The notes below the pieces were generated by a model, which saw only the letters and a program-made list of their open reading frames with translations, was not told the origin of the DNA and did no database searches. A program made the translations under genes and the position numbers. A stretch of 41,149 nt of DNA from Selenomonadaceae bacterium (GTDB lineage: Bacteria > Bacillota > Negativicutes > Selenomonadales > Selenomonadaceae): positions 1 through 41,149 of the forward strand of contig JAFZIV010000022.1 of assembly GCA_017554235.1 (NCBI GenBank), in the 5' to 3' direction. Positions 32,321-41,118 of the stretch are shown here, one piece after another. The first letter of the stretch is position 1; every line of letters begins with the position of its first letter.

Positions 32321-35300
32321 ATGAGAAAAATTAAACCTAAGAAAAAAGACACTGACAAAAAACGTAAAAAAGTAGACGCTCTCTTAAAGGAATTGTTTCA
32401 TTATCACGGCGACTTACACGACGAAGCTAAAACTTTGGAGACGGTTAAGAAAATTGCCGACCTTCAACCTGATGATCCTATGCCCGCCGAAAAAGTTGCG
32501 TCGATTTACATTGACTACAACAGAAGAGACGAGGCAGATAAAGCCGTAACTTATCTTGAGGAACATTTTCCGCCGAGCGCGTATAGATTATTTCTGCGCG
32601 GACGCGTCTGCGATTTAAAGCAGGATTACGGCGGTTGTATCAAGTATTCTGAAATGGGCTTGGAACATCCCGACATTGATTTGCTTACGCGAATGATGAT
32701 TCACAATATTTTGGGACATGCTTACCGTTATGCCGGTGATGCTCCAAATTCTTTGAAACATTATGAACTTAGTGCGAAAATGGATATTAGCGGTGCTACA
32801 GACCCGCAAGCCCGTTATTACGTCGAAAAGATTAAACGCGAAGACTACAGCAACTTCCTTTTCAGCTTGCACAATGTAAACGTCAGCCGCGAAAAACTTT
32901 ACGAAGAAATTTGCGGTTTCAACGATTTATATAATCACGTTGAGCAAATGGTTCACGACCCTGCCACGCATCCACGTCATGAGAAATTGCGTATCGGTTA
33001 TATTTCTCCTGATATTCGTCGCCACGTTGTAGCATTTTTCAGTTACGCTTTTTATAATTGCTACGATAAAAGCCGCTTTGAAGTCTACATTTACGCGAAG
33101 AATAAAGAAGATCATGTGAGTGCCGAATTTAAAAAGAGCGTTGACCATTTCAGAAATATTTTGCACGATGAACCGGCGGTTGCCGCGCAGAAAATTAAGG
33201 ACGACGAAATTGATATACTCGTTGACTTGTCGGGACACACTGCCAACAATGTTATGGGTGTTGTCTGCCATAAGCCCGCGCCGATTATAATCAGTGCTAT
33301 AGGTTGGTTTAATACGACGGGCGTTAAGGCGATTGATTATTTCATGGTTGACAAGTACACCGACCCTGTTGGCTTGAATGAGAATTTCTTCAGTGAAAAA
33401 ATGTTGCGTCTCCAACACAGTCACTTCTGCTATATGTGGCATGATGAACCTACCGTCGTAAATCCTGCGCCTTGTACCAAAAACGGATTTGTTACCTTCG
33501 TAAGCTTTAACAATTTTACAAAAGTCACGGACGAAGCTTTAAGAGTTTGGGCTAAGATTGTAAACGCCGTACCGGGTGCAAAACTTTATTTGAAGGGTAA
33601 AGCTTTCCGCGATAAATACGGCACAGACCATGCCATTGCAAGAATTGAGGCGGCAGGACTTCCACGCGAAAAATTAATTTATGAACCTGATGAACAAAGA
33701 TATTTAATCAAATATGCCCGCGCAGATATAGCGTTGGATACCTTCCCATATCCCGGTGGCGGCACAACTTGCGACGCGCTTTACATGGGATTACCCGTCA
33801 TTACTTTGGTGCAGGAACGTCATAATTCACGCTTTGGTTATTCGTTGCTGACGAACTGCGGTTTAGGTGAACTCTGCGCGTTCAGTGAAGAAGAATATAT
33901 TCAAAAAGCTGTTGACCTTGCCAACGATTGGGACAGAATCCGCGATTATCATTTAACTATTCGCCGCAAGATGGAAGTTTCGCCGGTAATGAATGACGGA
34001 ATTTATATGGGCGAGGTTGAAGAATGTTACGAGAAAATTTTCAATGCTTGGATTAACGGAGAAGAATTGCCCGAATTTCCGCAAGAACCTGAACCTATTA
34101 CGCCTGAACAAGCGGAAGATTATTATTACAAAGCGATGAGTTATTTTGAACTTGAACCTGAATTTCATAAGGACAAAATTCAAAATATGATTAACGTCAA
34201 GCGCACGCTTTATAATTTGGAAAAAGCCGCGCAAGCTGATAATGAACATATGGCGGAAATTTATTATCTTATCGCGGCGTGTAAGCGGCAGTTGAAAAAT
34301 TATGTTGGTGCTTATGAGGCAATTCGTAAAGTTCCTGACGGAGAATACTCTCGCGACTTTTTATGCGATTATCATGAACTGCGCGGCAAGATTGCGTTGC
34401 TTAATGCAAAAATGCCAGAGTCTGCAGAAAATTTTGAGCGTGCGTCACAACTTGCAACTGATAGAGATTTGAAAGCGGAATTGTTCAGCGGATTATTTTC
34501 TGCATTGGAGCTTTTAGATATTCCTGCTGAAAAAATTGCGGCGGCGAATTTTAATTACCAAAATATTTTCAAGGACATTAAACCTTTCACAACTTTTCAT
34601 AAGCGCGTTGAAGGCGAAAAAATTAAAATCGGTTATGTGTCGGGAAATTTCCGTAATAATAAAAACTTTGCAACGGTATTCGGTATGATTGCCGCGCATA
34701 ATCGTGAAAAGTTTGAAGTGACTTGCTACAGTTTGAGTAACGTTAAAGACGCATACACGGATCTTTTCAAAAAATTTGCAGAGCATTTTGAAGTTGTCGA
34801 AGATATGAGCTTTGAAGATATTGCTAAGAAAATTCACGATGATAAAATTGATGTTCTGATTGATCCTGTTGGACACGGCGAAGGCAACGGCTTGCCTGTC
34901 TTTGCTTATAAGCCCGCACCTATTCAGATAACGGGCATTGGTTATCCCTCGACGACGGGACTTGACACGATGGATTATTTCATTACAGACGAAATTATTG
35001 ACCCGCCTGATAACGAGAATAACGCTAAACTTTTCAAGGAAAAACTTTTGTATATGCCCGTCAATTTCTGTTACGCGCAACGTGAAGATGTTCCTACACC
35101 TGAATACGCGCCTTGTACGAAAAGGGATTATCCTGTTTTCGGTACAGTTTGTAGTTACAAGGAAATTAACGATGACATTTTAAGAATTTGGCACAGAATT
35201 TCGCAGTTAGTTCCTAATGCTATATTTCTTATGCGGGCGCAGGAGTTTGAAAGTATTTCGACAATGGATCAACTTTACGGGCGTATGAAGACGATTGGTT

Positions 35301-35800
35301 TTGATATGGACAAAGTTTTATTCCGTCCCGCGTCTCCTAATTATATGGCGGAAATGCTCCAAATCGATGTGATTCTTGACGTGTATCCACAGTCAGCGAC
35401 CAGTGCAACGTTAGACGCGCTTTATATGGGCGTTCCTGTTGTCAGTTTCCATGCTCAACGCCGCAGTTCACGTATTGGCAAGAGTATTTTCCGCGCAGTT
35501 GAGTTGCCTGATTTGTCTGCAGAAAATGTCGAAGGCTACATTGCTCGCGCTGTTGGTCTCGTGAAAGAAGTTACGACGCTTGACGTTTTGCATAAAAATC
35601 TGCGCAATATGCTTAAAAAATCTCAACCGTTGAATCCTAAAGTTTATACGAGCATTCTTGAAAAGAAAATTGAAGAATTGCTTAATTCTGTTGAACAGGT
35701 TGAGGAAGTCGAAAGCGTCGAAGAACCCGCAGAAGAAAATACTACACAAGAAAGTTTTGTTTATGAAGAGTTCCTCAATGAAGATTCTGAAACTAAATAA
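32321..35800 (+). CDS. Double GT41 (O-GlcNAc transferase/SPINDLY-like) TPR protein
   Basis: A 1159-aa cytoplasmic protein with two tandem GT41 catalytic regions. Residues 1-215 are a lysine-rich start followed by TPR-like helices. The first catalytic region (about 222-590) has LRIGYISPDIRRH, DILVDLSGHTANN, GWFNTTGVKAIDYFMVD, FVSFNNFTKVTDE and FPYPGGGTTCDALYMGLPVITL. Residues 600-740 are again TPR-like. The second region (about 764-1120) has IKIGYVSGNFRNNKN, DVLIDPVGHGEG, GIGYPSTTGLDTMDYFI and YPQSATSATLDALYMGVPVVSF. The second copy is more divergent: the SGHT motif reads PVGHGEG and the GGG of the nucleotide-sugar loop becomes SAT, so it may be inactive or accept a different donor. The tail is acidic. 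Targets could be flagellins or surface proteins. The ATG is set by TTGGAGG. Confidence 0.9.
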   Translation: MRKIKPKKKDTDKKRKKVDALLKELFHYHGDLHDEAKTLETVKKIADLQPDDPMPAEKVASIYIDYNRRDEADKAVTYLEEHFPPSAYRLFLRGRVCDLKQDYGGCIKYSEMGLEHPDIDLLTRMMIHNILGHAYRYAGDAPNSLKHYELSAKMDISGATDPQARYYVEKIKREDYSNFLFSLHNVNVSREKLYEEICGFNDLYNHVEQMVHDPATHPRHEKLRIGYISPDIRRHVVAFFSYAFYNCYDKSRFEVYIYAKNKEDHVSAEFKKSVDHFRNILHDEPAVAAQKIKDDEIDILVDLSGHTANNVMGVVCHKPAPIIISAIGWFNTTGVKAIDYFMVDKYTDPVGLNENFFSEKMLRLQHSHFCYMWHDEPTVVNPAPCTKNGFVTFVSFNNFTKVTDEALRVWAKIVNAVPGAKLYLKGKAFRDKYGTDHAIARIEAAGLPREKLIYEPDEQRYLIKYARADIALDTFPYPGGGTTCDALYMGLPVITLVQERHNSRFGYSLLTNCGLGELCAFSEEEYIQKAVDLANDWDRIRDYHLTIRRKMEVSPVMNDGIYMGEVEECYEKIFNAWINGEELPEFPQEPEPITPEQAEDYYYKAMSYFELEPEFHKDKIQNMINVKRTLYNLEKAAQADNEHMAEIYYLIAACKRQLKNYVGAYEAIRKVPDGEYSRDFLCDYHELRGKIALLNAKMPESAENFERASQLATDRDLKAELFSGLFSALELLDIPAEKIAAANFNYQNIFKDIKPFTTFHKRVEGEKIKIGYVSGNFRNNKNFATVFGMIAAHNREKFEVTCYSLSNVKDAYTDLFKKFAEHFEVVEDMSFEDIAKKIHDDKIDVLIDPVGHGEGNGLPVFAYKPAPIQITGIGYPSTTGLDTMDYFITDEIIDPPDNENNAKLFKEKLLYMPVNFCYAQREDVPTPEYAPCTKRDYPVFGTVCSYKEINDDILRIWHRISQLVPNAIFLMRAQEFESISTMDQLYGRMKTIGFDMDKVLFRPASPNYMAEMLQIDVILDVYPQSATSATLDALYMGVPVVSFHAQRRSSRIGKSIFRAVELPDLSAENVEGYIARAVGLVKEVTTLDVLHKNLRNMLKKSQPLNPKVYTSILEKKIEELLNSVEQVEEVESVEEPAEENTTQESFVYEEFLNEDSETK

Positions 35801-37058
35801 TCTGCGCGGCGAAATAAAAATACCGGGCGATAAATCAATTTCTCACCGTAGCGTAATTTTTTCAAGTCTCGGCAATTCAACCGTTGAAATTGAAAATTTT
35901 TTACACGGCGCGGATTGTTTGTCAACCGTCGAATGTATGAAAAGTTTTGGCGTTGACGTAAAAATTGACGGCGAAAAAATTTTTGTAACAGGTAACGGTT
36001 TAAGCGGACTGCGTGAACCTGACAATATTTTAGACGCGGGAAATTCCGGCACTACTTTAAGATTACTTTTGGGACTTGCCGCGCCTCAAAATTTTGTTAC
36101 GACATTTACGGGCGATGGTTCTTTACGGCAAAGACCTATGGGACGTGTAATTAAGCCTTTAACTGAAATGGGTGCGTCAATCGTCGGGCGTAATGAAAAT
36201 AAAAATTTACCAATTACTGTTATTGGCAGAAAAAATCTGCGCGGAATAACTTATGAAATGCCTGTTGCTTCCGCGCAGGTTAAATCTGCGATAATCTTAG
36301 CAGGACTTTACGCGGACGGCATGACAACGATTATTGAACCCGCGCCGTCTCGTGATCATACCGAAAAAATGTTGTCGGCATTCGGAGCGCGTATTGAAAA
36401 ATTTGGTAACGCGATAAAAATTTATCCTGCCGAAAATTTAACTGCTCCTGAAAAAATTATCGTCTCTAATGATATAAGTTCCGCCGCTTATTGGGTTGTG
36501 CTTGCCGCTATTATAAAAAATTCTGCAGTCACGATTAAAAATGTTGGAGTTAATCAGACGCGCACGGGAATTTTGGACGTTATGAAGATGATGGGCGCGA
36601 CGATTGAACTTGAAAATTTGCGTGAATCAGGCGGTGAACTTTCTGCTGACATTAAAATTTTTTCGTCGAATCTGCGCGGCGTTGAAATTGGCGGATCGAT
36701 GATTCCACGTTTAATTGATGAAATTCCTGCGCTTGCAGTTGCCGCCGCCTTTGCCGAAGGTACTACGATTATTCATGATGTCGGCGAATTACGCGTCAAG
36801 GAAAGTGACAGGCTCAACGCCATTGTCAACGAGTTTAATAAAATTTCTCCGCGCAGTTTTGAGGCGACGCAGACTGATTTAATAATTCATGGTGGGCAGG
36901 AAAAATTTTTCGCAGAGTGCAAAACTTATGCCGACCATAGAATTGCAATGGCACTTTCGATTTTTGGCGCGGCAGCTGAAGGCGTTGAAATTGATAACGC
37001 AGATTGTGTAAAAATTTCTTATCCGAATTTTTTTGAGGTTTTAAAATGGGAAAAATAA
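35778..37058 (+). CDS. aroA: 3-phosphoshikimate 1-carboxyvinyltransferase (EPSP synthase)
   Basis: Transfers enolpyruvyl from PEP to shikimate 3-phosphate, the sixth shikimate step. Motifs: IPGDKSISHRSVIF (phosphate-binding Lys), LDAGNSGTTLRLLLGL, SLRQRPMGR, SAQVKSAIILAGLYADG, PSRDHTEKML and YADHRIAMALSI. DAGNSGTT is the class II-type form, as in Bacillus, which is typically less glyphosate-sensitive. The chosen ATG (35778) gives 427 aa, begins MKILKLNNLRGEIKIPGDKS as usual, and overlaps the end of the GT41 gene by 23 bp. Longer in-frame starts have no conserved residues. The 3' end overlaps cmk by 13 bp. Confidence 0.96.
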   Translation: MKILKLNNLRGEIKIPGDKSISHRSVIFSSLGNSTVEIENFLHGADCLSTVECMKSFGVDVKIDGEKIFVTGNGLSGLREPDNILDAGNSGTTLRLLLGLAAPQNFVTTFTGDGSLRQRPMGRVIKPLTEMGASIVGRNENKNLPITVIGRKNLRGITYEMPVASAQVKSAIILAGLYADGMTTIIEPAPSRDHTEKMLSAFGARIEKFGNAIKIYPAENLTAPEKIIVSNDISSAAYWVVLAAIIKNSAVTIKNVGVNQTRTGILDVMKMMGATIELENLRESGGELSADIKIFSSNLRGVEIGGSMIPRLIDEIPALAVAAAFAEGTTIIHDVGELRVKESDRLNAIVNEFNKISPRSFEATQTDLIIHGGQEKFFAECKTYADHRIAMALSIFGAAAEGVEIDNADCVKISYPNFFEVLKWEK

Positions 37059-37699
37059 TTGCGGTTGACGGACCTGCAGGCGCGGGTAAAAGCACCGTTT
37101 CAAAAATTGTTGCGGCAAAGTTGGGTTACACTTACATTGATACCGGCGCAATGTATCGCGCAGTCGGCTTAAAATTTTTGCGTAGCGGACAACCGTTGAC
37201 TGAAAATTTTTTGGCAGAAATTACCAAAGACATTGAAATTAAATTGGACGAATCGGCTAAAGTTTATCTTGACGGCGAAGAAGTTACAAAAGAAATTCGC
37301 ACGCCTGAAGTAAGTAAATTAGCTTCGGACGTTTCAAAATTCGGTTTCGTCAGAAAAAAATTAACCGAACTTCAACGCGAAATGGCGGCTAAAGGTTCAG
37401 TTATTATGGACGGGCGCGACATTGGAACGCAAGTTTTACCAAATGCCGATTTAAAAATTTTCTTGACTGCATCATTGCAAGAAAGGGCGCGTAGACGTTT
37501 TGAAGAATTAAAATTAAAAAATTCTTCCGTAACTCTCGATGATGTAGAAAAAGAAATTTTTTTACGTGACAAGCAGGACTCTGAACGCGAAATTGCGCCG
37601 CTTGCTAAGGCTGACGATGCGATTTTGATTGACTCAACAAATTTGTCTGTTGATGAAGTCGTTGAAAAAATTTTGGAATTAGTAATCAGTGAAAAGTGA
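37046..37699 (+). CDS. cmk: Cytidylate kinase
   Basis: Phosphorylates CMP and dCMP to the diphosphates with ATP. The P-loop AVDGPAGAGKSTVSK is at the N terminus, IDTGAMYRAVGL is the nucleotide-binding region, and VIMDGRDIGTQVLPNAD and RDKQDSERE are family motifs. Length is 217 aa. The ATG lies inside the last codons of aroA; aroA-cmk is a common Firmicute pairing, often followed by plsC as here. The last residues (V-I-S-E-K-stop) are encoded by the first units of an intergenic heptad repeat, which has replaced or extended the original C terminus. Confidence 0.96.
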   Translation: MGKIIAVDGPAGAGKSTVSKIVAAKLGYTYIDTGAMYRAVGLKFLRSGQPLTENFLAEITKDIEIKLDESAKVYLDGEEVTKEIRTPEVSKLASDVSKFGFVRKKLTELQREMAAKGSVIMDGRDIGTQVLPNADLKIFLTASLQERARRRFEELKLKNSSVTLDDVEKEIFLRDKQDSEREIAPLAKADDAILIDSTNLSVDEVVEKILELVISEK

Positions 37700-37750
37700 T
37701 CAGTGATCAGTGAAAAAACTGACCACTGACCACTGATCACTGACCACTGG
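37682..37750 (+). repeat. Heptad-repeat hairpin element 5 (cmk-plsC)
   Basis: AGTAATC, AGTGAAA, AGTGATC and AGTGATC units followed by inverse ACTGACC/ACTGATC units form a near-perfect long hairpin. It starts inside the last cmk codons, provides the cmk stop, and ends at the plsC ribosome binding site (GGAG). Confidence 0.9.
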
Positions 37751-37756
37751 AGTAAA

Positions 37757-38362
37757 ATGTTTTATAAAATTTTTAAATTTTTTTGTCGTATTTGGTACGG
37801 AATTTTTTTTCGCACAAAAGTCATCGGCGCGGAAAATATTCCTGCAACGGGCGGCTTTATCTTGGCGGCAAATCATATGACGAATTGGGATCCGCCATTT
37901 TTGGGAACTTTCGTCGACCGTGAAGTAAATTTTATGGGCAAGGAAGAACTTTTCAAAAATCCGGTTATGGCGGCGATTTGTCGAGGCTTGCACGTCTTCC
38001 CCGTGAAACGCGGTGCGGCTGATAAATCTGCGATTAAAACGGCGTTGAAGATTATTAAAAACGGCGATTGTTTTGGGATTTTTCCTGAAGGTACGCGCAG
38101 TAAAACCGGCAAAATTCGTAAAGCTGAATCCGGCGTAAGTTTAATTGCCGCTATGACGAAAGCTCCGATAATTCCTGCCGCGATTGTCAACACAAATAAA
38201 ATTTTTTCCGCCGAAGTAAAATTTCCGCGCCTTGCCGTCGTTTATGGGACGCCTATTTATTTTGAGGGAAATCCTAAAGATAAAAATCAACTTGATGAGT
38301 TCGCGCAGTTTATTATGAAAGAAGTTGCCAAGCTGAAAAATTTAGGCGAAAGTTCTATTTAA
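37757..38362 (+). CDS. plsC: 1-acyl-sn-glycerol-3-phosphate acyltransferase
   Basis: Acylates lysophosphatidate to phosphatidate in membrane phospholipid synthesis. The 201-aa protein shows the four acyltransferase blocks: AANHMTNWDPPFLG (NHxxxxD catalytic), GKEELFKNPVMAAICRGLHVFPVKRG, FPEGTRSKTGKI (glycerophosphate binding) and APIIPAAIVNT. A short hydrophobic N terminus (FYKIFKFFCRIWYGIFF) should bind the membrane. It is the third gene of an aroA-cmk-plsC unit closed by the terminator at 38372-38399. Confidence 0.95.
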   Translation: MFYKIFKFFCRIWYGIFFRTKVIGAENIPATGGFILAANHMTNWDPPFLGTFVDREVNFMGKEELFKNPVMAAICRGLHVFPVKRGAADKSAIKTALKIIKNGDCFGIFPEGTRSKTGKIRKAESGVSLIAAMTKAPIIPAAIVNTNKIFSAEVKFPRLAVVYGTPIYFEGNPKDKNQLDEFAQFIMKEVAKLKNLGESSI

Positions 38363-38371
38363 AAAATTTTC

Positions 38372-38399
38372 TCTCCGTCAAATATGGCGGAGATTTTTT
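38372..38399 (+). terminator. Intrinsic terminator after plsC
   Basis: TCTCCG / CGGAGA stem with a 10-nt loop followed by T6. Confidence 0.85.
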
Positions 38400-38467
38400 A
38401 ATGTGAAGGAAAATTTATCTGTACGTTGAAATTCAATCCAAACAAAATTTCTAAAGGAGTGATTAAT

Positions 38468-39751
38468 TTGGAGGAAAAAAATTTCCCTGAAGAAAATTTG
38501 ACTTCTGCCAATGATTATTTCGAGCGCGGAAATTATTATGACAAAATAGGAAATTCCGCTGAAGCCATTACCTATTTTGATAAGGCGATTGAACTCGATC
38601 CTAATTTTGATGAGGCTTATTATAATCGCGGCGTTTCTTACGTTAATTTGAATGATTTTGATAAAGCTATTCCAGACTTTAACAAAACGATCGAAATTAA
38701 TCCGAATTTTGCGTTGGCTTATTACAATCTCGGCGTTATTTACGTTAATAAACAAAATTCCGATAAGGCGATTGAATTTTTTAACAAAACTATTGAGATT
38801 AATCCTGAACATCCCCTCGCGCTTTATAATCTCGGCGTCATTTATTTAAATCTCCAAGAATTTGAGCAAGCTATAGATTTTTTTAATAAATCTATCAATG
38901 TTGATCCTGAATATACCGATTCTTATTATAATCGCGGACTTGCTTACCAAAATTTAGGTGATTCTGAAAAAGCTCTGCAGGATTATGTTAAAACTATTGA
39001 ACTTGATTCGAACTATGCTAACGCTTATACTTGCATCGGAAATTACTACATTTCTGTAGGAAAATTTGAAAAAGCGATTGAAAATTATAAAAAGGCGATT
39101 GAACTTGTCCCTGATGATGTACACGCAACTTTTAATCTTGCCCTTTCTTATCAAAATTTGCAATATTATGAAGACGCAATTAAAAATTTTGAAAAAGTTA
39201 TTGAACTTAATCCCGAAATTTCACTTGCGTATTTAAGTTTGGGAAATATTTACGCCGCATTGAAAGAATATCAAAAGGCACTTACTTGCTATGAAAAATT
39301 TGTTGAATTTAATCCTGAAGATGATGACGGCTATTATAATATCGGATTAATGTATTATTATTTGGGAGATCCCACGAAATCTTTAAAGTATTACCAAAAA
39401 GTTCTTGAAATTAATCCAAATCATGTAAATGCGCTGAATAATGTGGGAAATTATTACAATTCGATTAGCAGATATGCAAAGGCACAAACTTATTTGGAAA
39501 AGGCAGTTAAAATTAATCCTGATGATGTCAATGCAAATTTTAATCTCGGTCTTTCTAATCAACATTTACACGATTATACGACGGCAATTAAAAATTTTGA
39601 AAAAGTTATTGAACTTGTTCCTGATGATCCTGAATTTGCCTCTGCCTATTACCTGCTCGGATTTATTCACCAAATTTTAGGTAATACTAAGAAATCTAAA
39701 GATAATTTCAGAAAAGCTAAAGAACTTGGCTTTGACACTCTCCACGTATAA
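38468..39751 (+). CDS. Protein composed of twelve tandem TPRs
   Basis: A 427-aa protein that is almost entirely tetratricopeptide repeats. I count twelve consecutive 34-residue units, each of the form AYYNLGxxYxxLxxxxKAIxxF followed by a (K/E)xIE(L/I)NP(N/E/D) end; unit eleven is extended by three residues. No catalytic domain, signal peptide or membrane segment is visible, so it is a scaffold or adaptor superhelix. The TTG at 38468 is chosen because AAAGGAGTG lies directly upstream; a start 14 codons earlier has no ribosome binding site. Repeat similarity is high, suggesting recent internal duplication. Its closeness to the GT41 gene may reflect a shared partner, but this is speculation. Confidence 0.88.
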   Translation: MEEKNFPEENLTSANDYFERGNYYDKIGNSAEAITYFDKAIELDPNFDEAYYNRGVSYVNLNDFDKAIPDFNKTIEINPNFALAYYNLGVIYVNKQNSDKAIEFFNKTIEINPEHPLALYNLGVIYLNLQEFEQAIDFFNKSINVDPEYTDSYYNRGLAYQNLGDSEKALQDYVKTIELDSNYANAYTCIGNYYISVGKFEKAIENYKKAIELVPDDVHATFNLALSYQNLQYYEDAIKNFEKVIELNPEISLAYLSLGNIYAALKEYQKALTCYEKFVEFNPEDDDGYYNIGLMYYYLGDPTKSLKYYQKVLEINPNHVNALNNVGNYYNSISRYAKAQTYLEKAVKINPDDVNANFNLGLSNQHLHDYTTAIKNFEKVIELVPDDPEFASAYYLLGFIHQILGNTKKSKDNFRKAKELGFDTLHV

Positions 39752-39924
39752 GAAACGTAATATTATCGAGAGATGCTTTTGTCAATTAAAATCTTACAGA
39801 CGAATCGCCACTCGTTATGATAAATTGGCTTTTTCTTTTGTAGGATTCATTTAGTTGGCAATTTTCTCATTTCAATTCGTAGACACATTTCTTTCAAGCT
39901 TTACTCAATAGAAAAATTTTATCA

Positions 39925-39962
39925 AACAAAAAACGCCCGACACTTTAAGGCGTCGAACGTCG
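39925..39962 (-). terminator. Probable terminator of pfkA
   Basis: On the minus strand, shortly after the pfkA stop, CGCC and GGCG pair imperfectly within a GC-richer block and are followed by a T6 run. The rest of the 230-bp gap (39755-39925) shows no gene or RNA that I can support. Confidence 0.5.
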
Positions 39963-39983
39963 TAAATTTATGATAATCAAAAT

Positions 39984-40946
39984 TTATGCAAGAATACGTG
40001 CAAGGCGCATATATTCAGGATTGAGTTGCTTTTTGTTGTTTACCGCGTCATGCAAGTTAATTGAAACTACGTGACCGCGATTGAAACCGAAAACTATATC
40101 TGAAAGCCCCGCGATTATCGCCAATGCCGCGTGTTCGCCAAGCTGACTTGCTTTAACACGATCTATAACAGTCGGAGAGCCGCCTCGTTGAATATGTCCA
40201 AGCTTAGAAATACGAGTATCACGCCCTGTCTTTTCTGCAACAATCGGACCAATTTCACTTGCTTTGCCCGCGCCCTCTGCAACTACCATAAGAATGTAGC
40301 GTTTACCTTTTTCGTATTCAGCCTTCATGCTGTCGCAAATTTCGTCAAGGTTATATTCTTCTTCAGGGACAAGAATATATTCTGCGCCGCCGGAAATTCC
40401 CGATACCATTGCGAGCCAGCCGCTGTTACGTCCCATGACTTCCAAAACAATAATGCGACGATGAGCCGAAGCCGTATCGCGCAGTTTGTTCATTGCGTCG
40501 ATAATCGTATTAGCCGCCGTATCGCAACCGATTGTATATTCCGAACCCCAAACGTCATTGTCAATCGTGCCGGGAAGTCCTACAATGGGAATACCGGTTT
40601 CTTTGCTAAGAGTTGACGCGCCGCGCAGACTTCCGTCACCGCCGACAACCACAAGCCCTTGAATGCCACGATCCACAAGATTTTTGTAGCCGAGCATACG
40701 ACCTTCAGGAGTTTGAAAACGTTTGCAACGCGCAGTTCCTAAGAAAGTTCCGCCGCGTTGAATTATGTCGCTAACGTCCTTTGAATTCATCTCAAACATA
40801 TCTTCATCAAGCATACCGTGATATCCGCCGCGAATGCCCCAAACTTTTACGCCTTGATGAAGTGCCGTTCTAGTAACTGCGCGAACTGCCGCGTTCATAC
40901 CGGGACTGTCGCCGCCCGATGTCATTACCGCAATGCTTTTAATCAT
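39984..40946 (-). CDS. pfkA: ATP-dependent 6-phosphofructokinase
   Basis: Phosphorylates fructose 6-phosphate to fructose 1,6-bisphosphate, the committed step of glycolysis. The 320-aa sequence has the full motif set: MTSGGDSPGMNAAVRAV, LGTARCKRF, VVGGDGSLRGA, LPGTIDNDVWGS (catalytic Asp), MGRNSGWLA and HIQRGGSPTVIDR. GGDGS and PGTIDND, rather than GGDDT and PKTIDND, indicate ATP rather than pyrophosphate as phosphoryl donor. Allosteric control by PEP/ADP as in Bacillus PfkA is likely but not shown. Only a weak AGCAGGG ribosome binding site precedes the ATG, and a potential structured leader lies just upstream. Confidence 0.97.
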   Translation of the reverse strand: MIKSIAVMTSGGDSPGMNAAVRAVTRTALHQGVKVWGIRGGYHGMLDEDMFEMNSKDVSDIIQRGGTFLGTARCKRFQTPEGRMLGYKNLVDRGIQGLVVVGGDGSLRGASTLSKETGIPIVGLPGTIDNDVWGSEYTIGCDTAANTIIDAMNKLRDTASAHRRIIVLEVMGRNSGWLAMVSGISGGAEYILVPEEEYNLDEICDSMKAEYEKGKRYILMVVAEGAGKASEIGPIVAEKTGRDTRISKLGHIQRGGSPTVIDRVKASQLGEHAALAIIAGLSDIVFGFNRGHVVSINLHDAVNNKKQLNPEYMRLARILA

Positions 40947-40963
40947 AAATTTAAACCCTGCTA

Positions 40964-41040
40964 CTTAAAACATAGTTACCTATGTCAAGATGATTCGGAC
41001 AGACCTCACGGTTCTGTCTTACTGCTTCCTCGTGTCCGTT
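40964..41040 (-). ncRNA. Possible structured leader RNA upstream of pfkA
   Basis: Read on the minus strand, two hairpins capped by GNRA-type tetraloops occur in the region before pfkA. GACAG(A)ACC-GTGA-GGTCTGTC spans 40998-41018 and ACATAG-GTAA-CTATGT spans 40970-40985. An outer pairing CGGACA (41033-41038) with TGTCCG (40996-41001) would compete with the first hairpin. I do not recognise a known riboswitch family. Confidence 0.35.
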
Positions 41041-41044
41041 TTCT

Positions 41045-41118
41045 AAAAAGTGGTCAGTGATCAGTGATCAGTGGTCAGAAATTTTCACTGATCACTGATT
41101 ACTTTTCACTGATTACTT
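41045..41118 (-). repeat. Heptad-repeat hairpin element 6 (upstream of pfkA)
   Basis: AGTGGTC, AGTGATC, AGTGATC, AGTGGTC then, after a T-rich loop, ACTGATC/ACTGATT inverse units. It belongs to the same family as the other five elements. The gene on its far side is outside the window. Confidence 0.88.
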
